From: Pimelobacter simplex
Lineage (GTDB): Bacteria > Actinomycetota > Actinomycetes > Propionibacteriales > Nocardioidaceae
Length of the DNA: 64,000 bases
Direction: 5' to 3'
Assembly (NCBI GenBank): GCA_016803235.1
Contig: JADCLI010000003.1
Span: 1-64,000 of the forward strand
The position numbers and the translations under genes were made by a program. Each line of letters opens with the position of its first letter. Positions within the stretch are counted from its first letter, which is position 1. Below, piece by piece: positions 25,526 to 33,409 of the stretch. The notes beneath the pieces are model-generated. The model ran no database searches. It worked only from the letters and a program-made list of their open reading frames with translations, and was not told the origin of the DNA.

Positions 25526-26530
25526 ATGAACCCCGTCCCGGACCGCCCCCGCAGGCTGCTGCTCGCCGTCGACGCGCCGTCACTGCTGCACCGCAACCAC
25601 CATGCCCGCGCCCACACCCGGCACCGCGACCGGGGCGGGCGGCCGGCCTGGGCGCTGCACGGCATGCTGCGCCAGATCATCGAGTCGATCGACCAGTTCG
25701 CGCCGGACGCGGTGATCTTCGGGCTCGACGACCGGGTCGCGTCCCACCGCCGCGACGTCTACCCGGACTACAAGGCAGGCCGGGCGGAGAAGGACCCGGA
25801 CCTGGTCGACCAGCTCGACCGGGCCGGCGCGCTCCTCGACGCGCTCGGCCTGGCCACGCTGACCCCTCCCGGCCTGGAGGCCGACGACGTCAACGCGTCC
25901 GCGGCGACCTGGGCCGGCGAGAACGGCTGGGACTGCGTGATCATCACCTCCGACCGCGACTCGTTCGCCCACATCAGTGAGCACACCCGGGTGCTGCGGC
26001 TGATCAACGGCGGCATCAACGGCTCTCCCCTGCTCACCTCCGCCCACCTCCGCTCGATGTACGGCGTGCCGGCGGAGCGCTACCTCGAGTTCGCCGCCGT
26101 GCGCGGCGACGCCAGCGACAACCTGCCCGGGGTCGCCGGGATCGGGGAGAAGACCGCCGCCTACCTGCTCTCCCACATCGGCTCCATGCGGGAGATCTGG
26201 GCCGACATCGAGCACGACGAGGGCCGCTCGGTGGTCGCCGCGCTGGACGCGTGGGCCGAGGAGACCGGCGCTCGTCGTACCGGAGCGACCGTGCTGAAGC
26301 GGCTCTCCGCCCCGGGTGCGCGGGACACCTACGAGTTCAACCTGCGGATGATGGCCGGCCGCACCGACCTCGACCTCGGCCTGACCCCCGACGTCCCCGG
26401 CACCCCGGGCCTGCTCCCCCTCGACATCGCCCGCGTCGAGCGCGTGGTCGGCCACCTGGACATGGCGTCGACCACGGCCCTCGCCCTGCGGGTGCTCACC
26501 GGCGACCCGGCCTCGGTGCCCCGGGCCTGA
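25526..26530 (+). CDS. 5'-3' exonuclease (FEN/PIN family)
   Basis: A 334-residue structure-specific 5' nuclease, equal to the small domain of DNA polymerase I standing alone. Seen: LLLAVDAPSLLHRNHHARAH with the first metal Asp, DVYPDYKAGRAEKD (Lys/Arg arch), PPGLEADDVNASAATWA and CVIITSDRDSFAHIS carrying the acidic cluster, and the helix-three-turn-helix VRGDASDNLPGVAGIGEKTA. It should process flaps during repair or lagging-strand synthesis. TAGGGT (25506-25511) is a likely -10, giving a leader of about eight bases. Ends stop-to-stop with arcA (TGATCA). Confidence 0.9.
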   Translation: MNPVPDRPRRLLLAVDAPSLLHRNHHARAHTRHRDRGGRPAWALHGMLRQIIESIDQFAPDAVIFGLDDRVASHRRDVYPDYKAGRAEKDPDLVDQLDRAGALLDALGLATLTPPGLEADDVNASAATWAGENGWDCVIITSDRDSFAHISEHTRVLRLINGGINGSPLLTSAHLRSMYGVPAERYLEFAAVRGDASDNLPGVAGIGEKTAAYLLSHIGSMREIWADIEHDEGRSVVAALDAWAEETGARRTGATVLKRLSAPGARDTYEFNLRMMAGRTDLDLGLTPDVPGTPGLLPLDIARVERVVGHLDMASTTALALRVLTGDPASVPRA

Positions 26531-27754
26531 TCAGATCCCGTCGCGCTCCACGGGGCAGCTCATGCACCGGGGGCCGCCGCGGCCGCGCCCGAGCTCGCTG
26601 CCCTCGATGGCGACGACCTCGACGCCGTGCCGGCGCAGGTGCGCGTTGGTGGTGACGTTGCGCTCGTAGGCGATGACCACACCGGGCCGGACGGCGAGCA
26701 CGTTGCACCCGTCGTCCCACTGCTCGCGCTCCGCCGACCGCGCGTCCTGGGTCGGGGTCAGCACCCGGACCCGGTCGAGGCCGAGCGCGTCCGCGATCGC
26801 CGCGTGCATCCGGTCGGGGCCGTGCCGGGTCACGTGGAGCTCCTTGTCCGTCTCGCCCGGCCGGATCGTGTACGCCGGCAGCTCGGCGAGGCCGGCGTAC
26901 TGGATGAACGTCTCCTGGTCGACCATGGTCAGCACGGTGTCGAGGTGCATGAACACGCGCTTCTGCGGCAGGGCGAGGACGACGATCCGGTCCGCGCTGC
27001 CCGCGGCGAAGATCCGGCGGGCGAGCCGCTCGACGCCCTGCGGGGTGGTCCGCTCGCTGATCCCGACGAGCACCGAGCCGCGTCCCAGCACGAGCACGTC
27101 GCCACCCTCGGTCGTGGCCTGCCCGCCGACGCCGCCGTCCGACCACCACCGCGCGTCCGCGCCGGCGAACGCCGGGTGCCAACGGTAGATCGCCTCGTAG
27201 TGCACCGTCTCGCGCTGCCGTGCGCGCTTGCGCATCGCGTTGACGGCGACGCCGTCGTAGATCCACGCCGTGGGGTCGCGGGTGAAGAGCTGGTTGGGCA
27301 CGGGCGCCACGACGAAGTCGTCGTCGGCCAGGGCCTGCACCACGAACGAGCGCGGCTCCTCGGCCCGGGCCAGCAGCTCGGCCTTGGTCATCCCGCCGAC
27401 GAGGAAGCGGGTGAGCTCGTCGGCGGGCAGTGTCGAGAAGAGGTCGTGCAGGACGTCGGCGGCGACCGGTCCCTGGACCCGCTCGTCGATGGTGGCGTCG
27501 AGGACGTGGCGACGCGCCTCGGGGACCTCCATCGTCTCGGCCAGCAGCCGGTCGAGGAGGTGGACGACGACGCCCTGGTCCCGCAGTGCGGTGACGAAGG
27601 CGTGGTGCTCGTGGCGGGCCCTCTCGACCCACGGCAGGTCGTCGAAGAGGTACTCGTCCTTGTTCGCGGGCGTCAGCCGCGCGAGCTCGAGCCCGGGCCG
27701 GTGCACGATGACCTGCCGGAGCGCACCGACCTCGGAACCGACGTGGAGGACCAT
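26531..27754 (-). CDS. arcA: arginine deiminase
   Basis: A 407-residue arginine deiminase: arginine to citrulline plus ammonia. Seen: [20 protein letters not shown], the FTRDPTAW motif, [10 protein letters not shown] with the catalytic His/Asp, and the C-terminal [19 protein letters not shown] with nucleophile Cys400. Length is normal. No arcB, arcC or arcD accompanies it, so here it may supply citrulline or ammonia rather than ATP. TACCTT (27761-27766) six bases before the ATG indicates a leaderless mRNA. Confidence 0.95.
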   Translation of the reverse strand: MVLHVGSEVGALRQVIVHRPGLELARLTPANKDEYLFDDLPWVERARHEHHAFVTALRDQGVVVHLLDRLLAETMEVPEARRHVLDATIDERVQGPVAADVLHDLFSTLPADELTRFLVGGMTKAELLARAEEPRSFVVQALADDDFVVAPVPNQLFTRDPTAWIYDGVAVNAMRKRARQRETVHYEAIYRWHPAFAGADARWWSDGGVGGQATTEGGDVLVLGRGSVLVGISERTTPQGVERLARRIFAAGSADRIVVLALPQKRVFMHLDTVLTMVDQETFIQYAGLAELPAYTIRPGETDKELHVTRHGPDRMHAAIADALGLDRVRVLTPTQDARSAEREQWDDGCNVLAVRPGVVIAYERNVTTNAHLRRHGVEVVAIEGSELGRGRGGPRCMSCPVERDGI

Positions 27755-27760
27755 CTCCGC

Positions 27761-27766
27761 AAGGTA
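27761..27766 (-). promoter_or_regulatory. leaderless -10 box for arcA
   Basis: On the minus strand TACCTT, six bases, then ATG at 27754. The divergent gene at 27789 starts only 35 bp away, so the two promoters overlap. Confidence 0.6.
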
Positions 27767-27788
27767 CCCGCTGCGCCATCATGAGGCG

Positions 27789-29324
27789 GTGACCGACGAC
27801 ACCGCCGCCCTGCCCGCCGCGACAGGCCTCACCGAGCTGCTCGCCCGCCGCTTCCTCACCACCGACGAGGCCCGTCCCGAGAAGGTCGCCCGCTGGCACG
27901 CCCGCGGGCGCCGGACCGCCCGCGAGAACATCGCCGACCTGGTCGACGCCGGCTCGTTCGTGGAGTACGGCCGGTTCATCACCGCCGCGCAGGAGCAGCG
28001 CCGACCGCTGGCCGACCTCGTCGTCGAGGCGCCCGCGGACGGCATCATCGGCGGCACCGCGACCATCGACGGCCGGCCGGCGGCGGTGCTGTCCTACGAC
28101 TACCTGGTGATGGCCGGCACCCAGGGCATGCGCGGGCACCGCAAGTCGGACCGGCTGATCGAGCTGATCGGCCGGATGGGCCTGCCGACCGTGTTCTTCA
28201 CCGAGGGCGGCGGGGGCCGCCCGGGCGACACCGACCTGCCGATCGTCTCGGCGCTCGACGTCGGCTCGTTCGCCCTGTGGGGCGAGCTCGAGGGCGTCGT
28301 GCCTCGGATCGCGGTCGTGTCCGGTCGCTGCTTCGCGGGCAACGCCGTGCTCGCGGGCTGCGCCGATCTGCGGGTGGCCACGCCGGACGCGAACCTCGGC
28401 ATGGCCGGGCCGGCGATGATCGCCGGCGGCGGGCTGGGGCAGTACGCCGCCGAGGAGATCGGCCCGGCCGACGAGCAGGCCGCCAACGGGGTGATCGACG
28501 TCGTGGTCGACGACGAGGAGGAGGCGGTGGTCGTCGTACGACGGCTGCTGGCCTACCTCGACGGCCGGTCCGGCGACGGCGAGGCCGGCGACCCCACCGC
28601 GCTGCGCACGATGCTGCCGGTCAACGACCGGGAGGCGTTCGACGTGCGCGCGGTCGTCGAGGCACTGGCCGATGTGGACAGCGTGACCTGGCTTCGCGAG
28701 GCCTGGGCGCCCGAGCTGGTCACCGCGTTCGCGCGGGTGGAGGGCATCGCCCTCGGCGTGCTCGCCAACCAGTCCACCCACCTGGCCGGGGCGCTGACCG
28801 CCGACGCTTCGGCGAAGGCCGCCGACTTCCTCGAGCTGTGCGAGCGCTGGGGTCTGCCGGTGGTCTCGCTCGTCGACACCCCCGGGTTCATGGTCGGCCC
28901 GGAGGCGGAGCGGACCGGCCTGGTCCGGCACGCCTCGCGGATGGTCACCGCCGGCGCCCGGCTGAGCGTGCCGCTGGTCGGCGTGGTGCTGCGCCGCGGC
29001 TACGGGCTGGGCGCGCAGGCGATGCTCGGCGGGAGCACCCACCGGCCGCTGCTGACGGTCGCCTGGCCGGACGCCCACCTCGGCCCGATGGGACTGGAGG
29101 GTGCCGTCCGGCTCGCGATGGCGCGTGAGCTCGCGGCGCTGCCCGAGGACGAGCGCGAGGCCACGGTCGCGCGGCACACCGCCGAGCTCCGCACCCACGC
29201 GAGCGCGCTCAACGCGGCCCGGGTGTTCGAGATCGACGACGTCATCGACCCGGCGGAGACCCGGACCGTCATCGGGGCGACGCTCAGGGCCGCGGGCGCC
29301 GCAGCCGCCGGCGTACCCAGCTGA
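27789..29324 (+). CDS. acyl-CoA carboxylase carboxyltransferase (beta) subunit
   Basis: A 511-residue carboxyltransferase of the acetyl/propionyl/methylcrotonyl-CoA carboxylase beta family. It carries both crotonase-like halves: RRTARENIADLVDAGSFVEY, GIIGGTATIDGRPAAVLSYD in the first, and PVVSLVDTPGFMVGPEAERT with VPLVGVVLRRGYGLGAQAML in the second. No biotin carboxylase gene is adjacent, so the alpha partner is encoded elsewhere and the acyl substrate is open. GTG start preceded by CATCAT with a six-base gap (weak leaderless -10). Overlaps a small convergent frame at its 3' end. Confidence 0.9.
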   Translation: MTDDTAALPAATGLTELLARRFLTTDEARPEKVARWHARGRRTARENIADLVDAGSFVEYGRFITAAQEQRRPLADLVVEAPADGIIGGTATIDGRPAAVLSYDYLVMAGTQGMRGHRKSDRLIELIGRMGLPTVFFTEGGGGRPGDTDLPIVSALDVGSFALWGELEGVVPRIAVVSGRCFAGNAVLAGCADLRVATPDANLGMAGPAMIAGGGLGQYAAEEIGPADEQAANGVIDVVVDDEEEAVVVVRRLLAYLDGRSGDGEAGDPTALRTMLPVNDREAFDVRAVVEALADVDSVTWLREAWAPELVTAFARVEGIALGVLANQSTHLAGALTADASAKAADFLELCERWGLPVVSLVDTPGFMVGPEAERTGLVRHASRMVTAGARLSVPLVGVVLRRGYGLGAQAMLGGSTHRPLLTVAWPDAHLGPMGLEGAVRLAMARELAALPEDEREATVARHTAELRTHASALNAARVFEIDDVIDPAETRTVIGATLRAAGAAAAGVPS

Positions 29325-29451
29325 ACGGCAGCACGCACAGCGGCAGCCCCAGCCCGAGCAGGACCAGCGGCAGGAGCATCACCGCGGCGACGACGATGTC
29401 GATGGCGACCCGCATCGGGACCGACTCCCCCGGCGGCGGCGTCTGCGTCAC
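29284..29451 (-). CDS. small one-helix membrane protein
   Basis: A 55-residue frame with a clear membrane helix (AIDIVVAAVMLLPLVLLGLG) followed by a very basic cytoplasmic end (WVRRRLRRPRP). The N-terminus VTQTPPPGESVP precedes the helix. Its last 41 bases overlap the end of the carboxyltransferase gene on the other strand. Actinobacterial genomes often hold such tiny membrane proteins; function unknown, expression unproven. Confidence 0.5.
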   Translation of the reverse strand: MTQTPPPGESVPMRVAIDIVVAAVMLLPLVLLGLGLPLCVLPFSWVRRRLRRPRP

Positions 29452-29480
29452 GGCACGAGTCTCGGGCCCCTCCCCGGCCG

Positions 29481-29876
29481 GTGCAAGGCATCCCCGGGCA
29501 CGCCGTCCGCGGCTTCGCCCCGATCGCCTCCGACGAGCCGCCGGCCCTCGGCGGCGGCGACACCGCGCCCAACCCGGTCGAGCAGCTCCTCGGCGCACTG
29601 GGCAACTGCCTCGCGGTCGGGTACGCCGCCAACGCCACCGTCGCCGGCATCGAGATCCGTGACCTGCGCATCGACCTGCAGGGCGACCTGGACCTTCACG
29701 TCTTCCTCGGCCTCGCCGCGGGCCACGCCGGCTTCGACGCGATCCGTGCGACCGTCACCCTCGACTCCCCCGCGCCCCGGGCGGAGCTGGAAGCCCTGCA
29801 CACCGCCGTCCTGGCGAGCTCGCCGGTAGGTCACACGCTGCGCAACGCCGTCCCGGTCGAGGTCATGCTCGCCTGA
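29481..29876 (+). CDS. OsmC-family protein
   Basis: A 131-residue OsmC/Ohr-like protein with the diagnostic block DEPPALGGGDTAPNPVEQLL and GALGNCLAVGYAANATVAG containing the conserved Cys, plus IEIRDLRIDLQGDLDL and the C-terminal SPVGHTLRNAVPVEVML. Only one central Cys is evident, so classical two-Cys hydroperoxide reductase activity is doubtful. The GTG start leaves about 20 residues before the core, slightly short for the family; no other start exists upstream in frame. Ends stop-to-stop with the next gene (TGATCA). Confidence 0.82.
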   Translation: MQGIPGHAVRGFAPIASDEPPALGGGDTAPNPVEQLLGALGNCLAVGYAANATVAGIEIRDLRIDLQGDLDLHVFLGLAAGHAGFDAIRATVTLDSPAPRAELEALHTAVLASSPVGHTLRNAVPVEVMLA

Positions 29877-30227
29877 TCAGTGGATGAGCTCGCGCCAGTT
29901 CAGCGGCACCCGGCCCCGTGGGCCGGGGGCCGGCTGGTCGTCGGGGTGGCTGCTGGGGGCGGCCAGCTCGGGCCCGGCGTAGTAGTCCTCGCTGGCGTAG
30001 TCCCAGAACCAGTCCTCGCCCGGCTCGAACGACTGCACGATCGGGTGCCCGCTCTCACGGAAGTGCGCGCTCGCGTGCTGGGCGGGCGAGCTGTCGCAGC
30101 AGCCGACGTGCCCGCACGCGGCGCACCGGCGCAGGTGGACCCACCAGCCCTCCACGGCGGCGCAGTCCGCGCACCCCGGTCCGCTCGGCGGGACGTCGGT
30201 CGCGATCGGGGGGATCTCCTCGGCCAT
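29877..30227 (-). CDS. UBP-type zinc finger protein
   Basis: A 116-residue protein made almost entirely of a UBP-type (ZnF-UBP) finger: GCADCAAVEGWWVHLRRCAA, CGHVGCCDSSPAQHASAHF, ESGHPIVQSFEPGEDWFWDY. In eukaryotes the domain binds free ubiquitin C-termini; in actinobacteria its partner is unknown and may be another C-terminal peptide. The C-terminal tail is Pro-rich. A TAGGGT six bases before the ATG marks a leaderless promoter. Confidence 0.85.
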   Translation of the reverse strand: MAEEIPPIATDVPPSGPGCADCAAVEGWWVHLRRCAACGHVGCCDSSPAQHASAHFRESGHPIVQSFEPGEDWFWDYASEDYYAGPELAAPSSHPDDQPAPGPRGRVPLNWRELIH

Positions 30228-30233
30228 GCCCCG

Positions 30234-30239
30234 ACCCTA
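30234..30239 (-). promoter_or_regulatory. leaderless -10 box for UBP zinc finger gene
   Basis: Minus strand TAGGGT, six bases, ATG at 30227. Confidence 0.6.
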
Positions 30240-30249
30240 GGAAGTCACG

Positions 30250-31470
30250 TCAGGGGATGTACAGGGTCGTCCGGACCGGGTTGTGGTCCGAGGCCATCGG
30301 GGCGGCGTACCGGCCGCCGTCGAGGACCGCGATGTTCTCCCAGCTCGGCACCGTGATGCCGGGCGAGACGAAGATCCGGTCGACGTGCGTCGGCCAGGTG
30401 CTCGAGCGCGGCGGGTTGGTGTCGAAGCCGTGCGCGGAGTTGAGGAACGGGTAGGTCAGCCGGGCCGCGATGTCGCTGGCGTCGGCGAACCCGGCACCCT
30501 CGAGGACCAGGCGCGGGGCGTCGACCTGACCCCGGCGCTCGTGGCCGCGGTGGGAGTTGAAGTCACCGAGCAGCACGGTCGGCACGCCGGCGAACCGGGC
30601 TTGGAGCCGGCCCAGGACGTAGGCGGTCTCCTGCTGGCGGACCCCGTCCGCGTTGCCGTCACGCAGGTGCAGCGCACCGAGGGCGACGAGCTTCCCGGTG
30701 GCCCGGTGCTGGACCAGGGCGTGGCAGTAGCCGTGGTCGCGGTCGCCGAACCGGGTGAACCGGCTGCCCTTGCTGTTGTGCTTGGGGTCGACGACGGCGT
30801 ACACGCCGGAGCGGACGTAGGCGGTCTGGCTGAACAGCTTGCGCTTCTTGCTCTTCTGGGTCTGGCAGGCCAGCGTGTAGCCGCGCTTCTTCATGACCTT
30901 GCCGATCCAGCGCTTCTTCTTGCCGTACTTGTGCGCGAGGTGGGCCTCGGCGAAGACCATCACGTCGGCGTTCATCAGCCCGATGCTGTCGACGACGCGC
31001 TTCTGGCGCTTCTTCCACTTCCAGCCGCTGTTGCACGTGGACTTCGAGCCGCACGCCAGGTTGAAGGTGGCGGCCGTGGTCGCCAGCGCGGTCGGCTTCA
31101 CCGCGCGGGTCGCCGGCGGCGTCACCTTGCAGGTGCGCTCACCGCCGTTGTCGTTGAGGGTCACCGCGAAGCAGTACGTCGTCCCGGGAGCCAGTCCCGG
31201 CACGTCGGCGTGCGTCGGACCGGCCGGCACCCGCTTGGCGACGGCGTCCCCCGGGTAGACGTCCGGACCGGCGGAGGAGACGAGGACCTCGTACCGCCCC
31301 GGCCCCGCGTAGTCCCAGTCGAGGCTCACGGTCACCGCGCCCCCGGTCACCGACTGCCCCGACACCCAGGGCGCGGACGGCCCGGCGGCCGCGCCGGCAG
31401 GCGACAGCGTGGAGCCCACGCCGAGGGCGACGACGAGGGCGGCGATCAGCAGGCACAGCAAACGACGCAT
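30250..31470 (-). CDS. secreted endonuclease/exonuclease/phosphatase-family protein with FnIII domain
   Basis: A 406-residue exported protein. Signal peptide: MRRLLCLLIAALVVALGVGS. Residues about 35-125 form a fibronectin-type-III-like domain (GAVTVSLDWDYAGPGRYEVL, PGTTYCFAVTLNDNGGERTC). From about 130 on there is an EEP catalytic domain: TAATFNLACGS, DVMVFAEAHLAHKYG with the metal Glu, TVLLGDFNSHRGHE with Asp/Asn, and MASDHNPVRTTLY with the catalytic Asp-His. It likely degrades nucleic acid or hydrolyses a phosphoester outside the cell. GGAGG before the ATG fixes the start. Confidence 0.85.
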   Translation of the reverse strand: MRRLLCLLIAALVVALGVGSTLSPAGAAAGPSAPWVSGQSVTGGAVTVSLDWDYAGPGRYEVLVSSAGPDVYPGDAVAKRVPAGPTHADVPGLAPGTTYCFAVTLNDNGGERTCKVTPPATRAVKPTALATTAATFNLACGSKSTCNSGWKWKKRQKRVVDSIGLMNADVMVFAEAHLAHKYGKKKRWIGKVMKKRGYTLACQTQKSKKRKLFSQTAYVRSGVYAVVDPKHNSKGSRFTRFGDRDHGYCHALVQHRATGKLVALGALHLRDGNADGVRQQETAYVLGRLQARFAGVPTVLLGDFNSHRGHERRGQVDAPRLVLEGAGFADASDIAARLTYPFLNSAHGFDTNPPRSSTWPTHVDRIFVSPGITVPSWENIAVLDGGRYAAPMASDHNPVRTTLYIP

Positions 31471-31558
31471 GTCCTCCACCTTCGGCAAAAGTCGCACCAC
31501 TTGCACGTCTCTACCCCAAATTGGTGATGACATGACCGATCGGTCGTGATCCGATGGC

Positions 31559-33070
31559 TCACCAGGGTGAGGGCTCGTAGTCCTTCACGAAGCAGCCGTA
31601 CAGGTCCTCCCCCGCCTCGCCCCGCACGATCGGGTCGTAGACCCGGGCTGCGCCGTCGACCAGGTCGAGCGGGGCGTGCCAGCCCTCGGCCGCGATCCGC
31701 AGCTTCTCGTGGTGCGGCCGCTCGTCGGTGATCCAGCCGGTGTCGACGGCCGTCATCAGGATCTTGTCGGTCTCGAACATCTCCCCCGACGAGGTGCGGG
31801 TCATCATGTTGAGCGCCGCCTTGGCCATGTTGGTGTGCGGGTGGCCGGCGCCCTTGTAGCGACGGGAGAACTGCCCCTCCATCGCCGAGACGTTGACGAT
31901 GTACGCGCGACGGGCGCCGTTCTGCACGGCGGCGCGCAGCGCCGGGCGCAGCCGGGAGTTGATGAGGAAGGGCGCGATCGAGTTGCAGAACTGCACCTCG
32001 AGCAGCTCCAGCGGGTCGACCTCGTCGAGCACCTGGGTCCAGGAGTTGTTGTCCTGGATGTCCGGGATCAGGCCTCCGGCGTCGATCGCGGTCCCGGCGA
32101 GGTGCTGCTCGAGCGAGGCGCCGCCGGCCTTCAGCGCCAGCGCGGTCATCGACGCCGCGTTGTGGGCCGCGAGCGCCGCCTCGGCCGACTCCCCCTCGTG
32201 GTGCGCCACCGCGTGGTCGGCCAGCGCTCCGGCGATCGCCGCCGGGTGCGCCTCGGAGATCCGGTCGAAGGCGACCATCTCGGGCAGCTCGATCCCGGTG
32301 GGCAGCGGCGCCAGCTCGCCCTCGGTGAGGTGCGTGTAGGCGCCCGGCAGCCGTCGTACGGTCTGGCACGCGTTGTTGATGATGATGTCGAGCGGGCCGT
32401 CGGCGGCGACGTCGTCGGTCAGCGAGATCACCTGGGTGGGGTCGCGCAGGTCGATGCCGACGATCTTGAGCCGGTGCAGCCAGTCGGCGGAGTCCTCCAT
32501 CGCGGCGAACCGGCGCACGGCGTCCTTGGGGAACCTGGTCGTGATCGTGGTGTGCGCGCCGTCGCGGAGCAGTCGCAGCGCGATGTACATGCCGATCTTG
32601 GCCCGCCCGCCGGTCAGCAGCGCGCGCTTGCCGGTGAGGTCGGTGCGCTGGTCCCGCTTGGCGTGGCTCATCGCAGCGCAGCGCGGGCACAGCCAGTGGT
32701 AGAAGGCGTCGACGAGGGTGAAGTCCTCCTTGCAGATGTAGCAGCCGCGCGCGGTGAGCAGCTCACCGGCGAAGGCGCCCTGCGCGGTGGAGACCAGCGG
32801 GATGCCGGCGGTCTCGTCGTCGATCCGCATCGGCGACCCGGTCGCGGTCCTCTCGATGATGTCCTGGTCGTGGCGCTGCCGCTCCATCCGGATCTCGGCG
32901 CGCCGCTGCTTCTTGATCAGCTTGTACATGTACGACGCCGCGCGCTTCATGGTGCGCACGTCCTCGTGCTCGGGGTCGAGCAGCGGGACCTGACGGAGGA
33001 CCTTGAGGGTGATGGCGAGCTCGTCCGGGTCGATCCCGGTCAGCCGCTCGGCGGAGTCGGGGCGAGGCAC
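31559..33070 (-). CDS. SDR-fold protein with N-terminal zinc knuckle and altered active site
   Basis: A 503-residue protein. Residues 1-105 are helical and basic (MKRAASYMYKLIKKQRRAEI). A four-cysteine knuckle follows, CYICKEDFTLV...WLCPRCA (Cys110, 113, 128, 131). Then an SDR domain: RALLTGGRAKIGMYIALRLL (nucleotide site), DIIINNACQTVRRLPGAY (NNA motif), YIVNVSAMEGQFSRR with the catalytic Ser, and HPHTNMAKAALNMM, where the YxxxK tyrosine is replaced by Thr413 while Lys417 is kept. The start is the GTG at 33070, because TACCAT stands six bases before it; an upstream ATG would add an Arg-rich stretch. Confidence 0.8.
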   Translation of the reverse strand: MPRPDSAERLTGIDPDELAITLKVLRQVPLLDPEHEDVRTMKRAASYMYKLIKKQRRAEIRMERQRHDQDIIERTATGSPMRIDDETAGIPLVSTAQGAFAGELLTARGCYICKEDFTLVDAFYHWLCPRCAAMSHAKRDQRTDLTGKRALLTGGRAKIGMYIALRLLRDGAHTTITTRFPKDAVRRFAAMEDSADWLHRLKIVGIDLRDPTQVISLTDDVAADGPLDIIINNACQTVRRLPGAYTHLTEGELAPLPTGIELPEMVAFDRISEAHPAAIAGALADHAVAHHEGESAEAALAAHNAASMTALALKAGGASLEQHLAGTAIDAGGLIPDIQDNNSWTQVLDEVDPLELLEVQFCNSIAPFLINSRLRPALRAAVQNGARRAYIVNVSAMEGQFSRRYKGAGHPHTNMAKAALNMMTRTSSGEMFETDKILMTAVDTGWITDERPHHEKLRIAAEGWHAPLDLVDGAARVYDPIVRGEAGEDLYGCFVKDYEPSPW

Positions 33071-33076
33071 CGCCCG

Positions 33077-33082
33077 ATGGTA
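33077..33082 (-). promoter_or_regulatory. leaderless -10 box for SDR gene
   Basis: Minus strand TACCAT, six bases (CGGGCG), GTG at 33070. It decides the start of the SDR protein. The riboswitch promoter candidate TATGCT (33106-33111) lies only 24 bp away on the other strand. Confidence 0.65.
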
Positions 33083-33160
33083 CGGGCGCCGGCCGGCGGA
33101 TGCCGTATGCTCGCCCTGCGCCATGATGCGCGTCACAACTCAACATCGCGCCGTTCGAAC

Positions 33161-33350
33161 CCCGGCGGGAGAGTCCCAGTCCCTCGAGGACGGGCGCCGA
33201 AGGAGCAAATCTCCCCAAGAATCTCTCAGGCCCCCTGACCGCCGGGACGAGGCGAACTCTGGAAAGTCGGACCGGATCCACCGGCCCGCACCCACGGTGC
33301 AAGCCGCCCGACCGGGGCGGTGAAGCTCTCAGGTAGCGATGACAGAGCGG
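33161..33350 (+). ncRNA. tandem glycine riboswitch
   Basis: Two glycine aptamers in series. Aptamer I: closing stem CCCGGCGG (33161-33168) with CCGCCGGG (33239-33246), core GCGCCGAAGGAGCAA and ATCTCTCAGG. Aptamer II: closing pair CTCTG (33257-33261) with CAGAG (33343-33347), core GGTGAAGCTCTCAGG. Short linker between them, as in cooperative glycine riboswitches. The likely promoter is near TATGCT at 33106. Just after aptamer II, GGGAGGC (33350-33356) can pair with GCCTCCC (33402-33408), which touches the ribosome site and ATG of gcvT, so control of translation initiation is plausible. Confidence 0.92.
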
Positions 33351-33409
33351 GGAGGCAACCCAGCCACGAGCGCGGCGACCCGTTGCGCTCCTCACGAGGA
33401 AGCCTCCCG

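Noticed and set aside
33153..33170. tRNA T-arm (GTTCGAAC near 33153)
   Set aside because: No acceptor or anticodon arms around it; it lies just before the first glycine aptamer stem.
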